The notes under the pieces: model-generated
Told to the model about the DNA's origin: nothing
The model's database searches: none
What the model saw: only the letters and a program-made list of their open reading frames with translations
Made by a program: the position numbers and the translations under genes
Part shown: in pieces, positions 5,537 through 7,170 of the stretch
How the letters are laid out: every line of letters starts with the position of its first letter
Numbering within the stretch: the stretch's first letter is position 1
DNA from: Thioalkalivibrio sp.
GTDB taxonomy: Bacteria > Pseudomonadota > Gammaproteobacteria > Ectothiorhodospirales > Ectothiorhodospiraceae
Direction: 5' to 3'
DNA length: 7,170 nt
Assembly (NCBI GenBank): GCA_007120155.1
Contig: SKOF01000343.1
Span: 1-7,170 of the forward strand

Positions 5537-6397
5537 TTAAATCTTATATCTTATCATAACACAACCACTCCCACCGTGTCTACCAGTAGTACCACCAGAA
5601 GGTGCACCACCACCACCGCCAGTTCCAGGTACACCAGAATCACCCTCAAATGGATCAATACCTAAACCAGCATCACCCACTCTACCACCAGCACCACCAC
5701 CAACTTCACCACCTGGGGTTGGATCTAATTCCGCATTTGTTGTTCTTGCACTACCAGCACCAGAAAATAACTCATTTGTTGAATTTGGATCATTTGTTAC
5801 CCATTCTTCAGCAACCTCATCATATTTTTGATTAAATGCTCTAGTTGAAAAACCTTGTGAACCATTTGTTCCTGGTCCTTCAATTCCATCACTTCCACCT
5901 TGATAACCCTGACCATTTGCATCGGTACCATCGGTTACACCATTACCACCCCATATACCATCAGATGAATATGATGTTGCACCAGCAACTGTATAGGGTG
6001 CATCATTCCAAGGGAATTTACTTGTAAAATCAACCGCAAGTCTATTATCTGTGTTAACTGGAATTGTACTATCATTTCCGACCCTTGATGGTTCACCACC
6101 ATGATCCCTACTCATACCACCTCTACCAACTAAAATATCAATATTTCTTTCGTTTGGATCAAATCCTGGTATCTCTGTTACATCAACATCAAACCAAGAT
6201 AATGCAAACCCCCCACCACCACCATACGATCTACCATTTCTACCACCACTAACTAAAAACATATCAATATGTGTTACTCCTTCTGGTATGTATGCCGTTG
6301 TTTCGATTCGTTCATTAACATTATTTTTGAATATCAATACATTATATATTGTTTCTTTTTGTCCACCCATTGGTAAATATACTTTTCCTTTTACCAT
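5537..6397 (-). CDS. Glycine-rich phage tail-tip/adhesin-like protein (286 aa)
   Basis: The N-terminal part (about 1-60) is beta-like and ends in TTAYIPEGVTHIDMFLVSGG, the typical entry into glycine-rich phage tail domains, where a strand precedes GGxGG loops. Glycine-rich segments follow (RSYGGGGGFALSWF, IDILVGRGG, WGGNG, GQGYQGGSDG, GGEVGGGAGGRVGDAG), ending with GGGGGAPSGG and a C-terminal HGGSGCVMIRYKI, the common closing strand of this family. Such domains occur at fibre ends and in adhesins (compare the poly-glycine helices of T-even gp38-type adhesins) and determine receptor binding. Its start lies 4 nt after the stop of the collagen-like fibre gene, so the two are probably translated together and may form one fibre and its tip. 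There is no signal peptide. The general class is fairly sure; the binding role is inferred. The receptor, presumably a surface sugar or protein, is unknown. Confidence 0.8.
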   Translation of the reverse strand: MVKGKVYLPMGGQKETIYNVLIFKNNVNERIETTAYIPEGVTHIDMFLVSGGRNGRSYGGGGGFALSWFDVDVTEIPGFDPNERNIDILVGRGGMSRDHGGEPSRVGNDSTIPVNTDNRLAVDFTSKFPWNDAPYTVAGATSYSSDGIWGGNGVTDGTDANGQGYQGGSDGIEGPGTNGSQGFSTRAFNQKYDEVAEEWVTNDPNSTNELFSGAGSARTTNAELDPTPGGEVGGGAGGRVGDAGLGIDPFEGDSGVPGTGGGGGAPSGGTTGRHGGSGCVMIRYKI

Positions 6398-6401
6398 ATT
6401 A

Positions 6402-7170
6402 TTATATTGTTTTATATGTTATTGTTAATGTTACTTCAAAATCATCTGTTGGTTTATTAATTGAATAAATTGTAACAGTTTCTGATGTACTTATTGTTTC
6501 CGGTAATAAAATCGCCTCATTAATTATTTCATATGATTGGTTTGATGGTATTATATCAACAATTGTATTCTCATTAATTTCATTTGAATTATATTCATAT
6601 TCCCAAAAATCAAATCCCTCTGACCATCCTGTTTCATATATTGTTATATTTTGTATTTGTGTAACACTGATTTCACCAGTTGGTCCAATGTCACCAGTAC
6701 CACCAGTTAGACCCATATCACCTTGTGGTCCATCATCACCAGTAACACCAGTCAAACCCATATCACCCTGTATTCCTTGGTCACCAGTTGGACCCATATC
6801 ACCTTGTGGTCCATCGTCACCTGTAACACCTGTCAGACCCATATCACCTTGCGGTCCATCGTCACCAGTAACACCAGTCAGACCCATATCACCTTGTGGT
6901 CCATCATCACCAGTAACACCAGTTAGACCTTGATCACCAGTACCACCAGTTAGACCTTGATCACCTGTTGATCCAATGTCACCTGTACCACCAGTTAGAC
7001 CTTGATCACCAGTACCACCAGTTAGACCCTGATCACCCGTTGGTCCAATATCACCAGTACCACCAGTTAGACCCTGATCACCCGTTGGTCCAATATCACC
7101 AGTACCACCTGTTAGTCCAATATCACCAGTACCACCAGTTAGACCCTGATCACCCGTTGGTCCAATATCA
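6402..7170 (-). CDS. Collagen-like (Gly-X-Y) phage fibre protein, 5' end beyond the window
   Basis: The frame is open from the window edge (first whole codon at 7169-7167) to TAA at 6402-6404, giving 255 visible residues. About 165 are uninterrupted Gly-X-Y triplets. One type is built from GDIGPTG, GDQGLTG and GGTG blocks (upstream), the other from [15 protein letters not shown] (6714-6929). Such runs form trimeric collagen-like helices, used by phages as rigid fibre shafts. The last 89 residues are a different domain, predicted beta-rich ([33 protein letters not shown]), probably the trimer head or the attachment domain for the next protein. The first ATG in the window (6887) lies inside the repeats and is not the true start. 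The glycine-rich gene begins 4 nt downstream, suggesting a shaft-tip pair. X and Y are rich in Thr, Asp and Gln and have few prolines, as in bacterial and phage collagens. Confidence 0.85.
   Translation of the reverse strand, partial: DIGPTGDQGLTGGTGDIGLTGGTGDIGPTGDQGLTGGTGDIGPTGDQGLTGGTGDQGLTGGTGDIGSTGDQGLTGGTGDQGLTGVTGDDGPQGDMGLTGVTGDDGPQGDMGLTGVTGDDGPQGDMGPTGDQGIQGDMGLTGVTGDDGPQGDMGLTGGTGDIGPTGEISVTQIQNITIYETGWSEGFDFWEYEYNSNEINENTIVDIIPSNQSYEIINEAILLPETISTSETVTIYSINKPTDDFEVTLTITYKTI
6714..6929. repeat. 45-bp imperfect repeats coding for [15 protein letters not shown] units
   Basis: Four 45-bp units (6714-6758, 6795-6839, 6840-6884, 6885-6929) and one shorter, divergent 36-bp unit (6759-6794) lie in frame in the fibre gene. 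Differences between units are mostly at third codon positions (tgt/tgc, atc/gtc), so the protein repeat is more conserved than the DNA. The array therefore looks maintained by selection and not freshly copied. Confidence 0.85.
7017..7170. repeat. Exact 45-bp repeats coding for [15 protein letters not shown] units
   Basis: Units 7017-7061 and 7062-7106 are identical. After a 27-bp related unit (7107-7133), a third copy (7134-7170) is identical over the 37 nt present before the window ends. Perfect identity including third codon positions points to recent duplication or slippage. Shorter, more divergent relatives fill 6930-7016. All units are multiples of 9 nt, keeping the Gly-X-Y frame. Confidence 0.88.

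Noticed and set aside
5300..6252. Several plus-strand ORFs rich in His, Pro and Leu (5300-5665, 5602-5835, 5845-6027, 6064-6252)
   Set aside because: They lie antisense to the glycine-rich and coiled-coil genes. Their His/Pro/Leu bias is what the complement of Gly-rich codons produces, and the minus-strand frames give recognisable protein patterns.
5537..6397. Diversity-generating retroelement target in the adhesin gene
   Set aside because: No reverse transcriptase or near-identical template repeat is visible in the window; the repeated GG codons alone do not indicate a variable region.
6688..6933. Plus-strand ORFs with [16 protein letters not shown] repeats
   Set aside because: These are antisense readings of the collagen repeats; the minus-strand Gly-X-Y frame is continuous and ends in a proper domain.
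6714..7170. CRISPR-like or intergenic tandem repeat array
   Set aside because: The 27-, 36- and 45-bp units are in frame, abut without spacers, and encode uninterrupted Gly-X-Y triplets, so they are coding repeats.

Overview
The window looks like part of a phage or prophage genome whose host is probably a member of the Bacteroidota. The DNA is AT-rich. Gene starts are preceded by A-rich stretches instead of Shine-Dalgarno GGAGG sequences. The two recognisable replication proteins (DUF3987 and DUF6371 types) are a pair typical of Bacteroidota phages and mobile elements. No capsid, terminase, portal or integrase gene is visible, so whether this is a lytic phage, a prophage or an element remnant is open.

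Plus-strand half (1-3705): five closely spaced genes run rightward. They are a His-rich acidic orphan (48-362), a small protein that may be a ribbon-helix-helix DNA binder (395-637), a DUF3987 ATPase/helicase-like replication protein (658-2232), a DUF6371-type zinc-finger/TOPRIM primase-like protein (2250-3413), and a small helical protein (3406-3672) that overlaps the primase stop. A strong hairpin at 3677-3704 closes the operon and can act in both directions.

Convergence zone (3673-3798): this holds the terminator, a second copy of the 24-nt leader that precedes the first gene, an 11-codon ORF at exactly the same spacing from it, and a possible minus-strand promoter aimed at the terminator.

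Minus-strand half (3799-7170): five complete genes and one partial gene run leftward. In transcription order they are a collagen-like Gly-X-Y fibre protein (cut by the right window edge), a glycine-rich tail-tip/adhesin-like protein, an XhlA-like coiled-coil protein with a C-terminal membrane anchor, two small multi-spanning membrane proteins (holin candidates), and a CHAP/NlpC-P60-like peptidoglycan hydrolase. This reads as the end of a tail-fibre module followed by a lysis cassette: the fibre and tip would contact the host, the membrane proteins would permeabilise or tether, and the hydrolase would cut the wall. The most interesting points are the leader repeated with fixed spacing, the short ORF and possible antisense transcript in the convergence zone, the deep overlap that places the hydrolase N-terminus inside the preceding membrane gene, and exact 45-bp repeats in the fibre gene.
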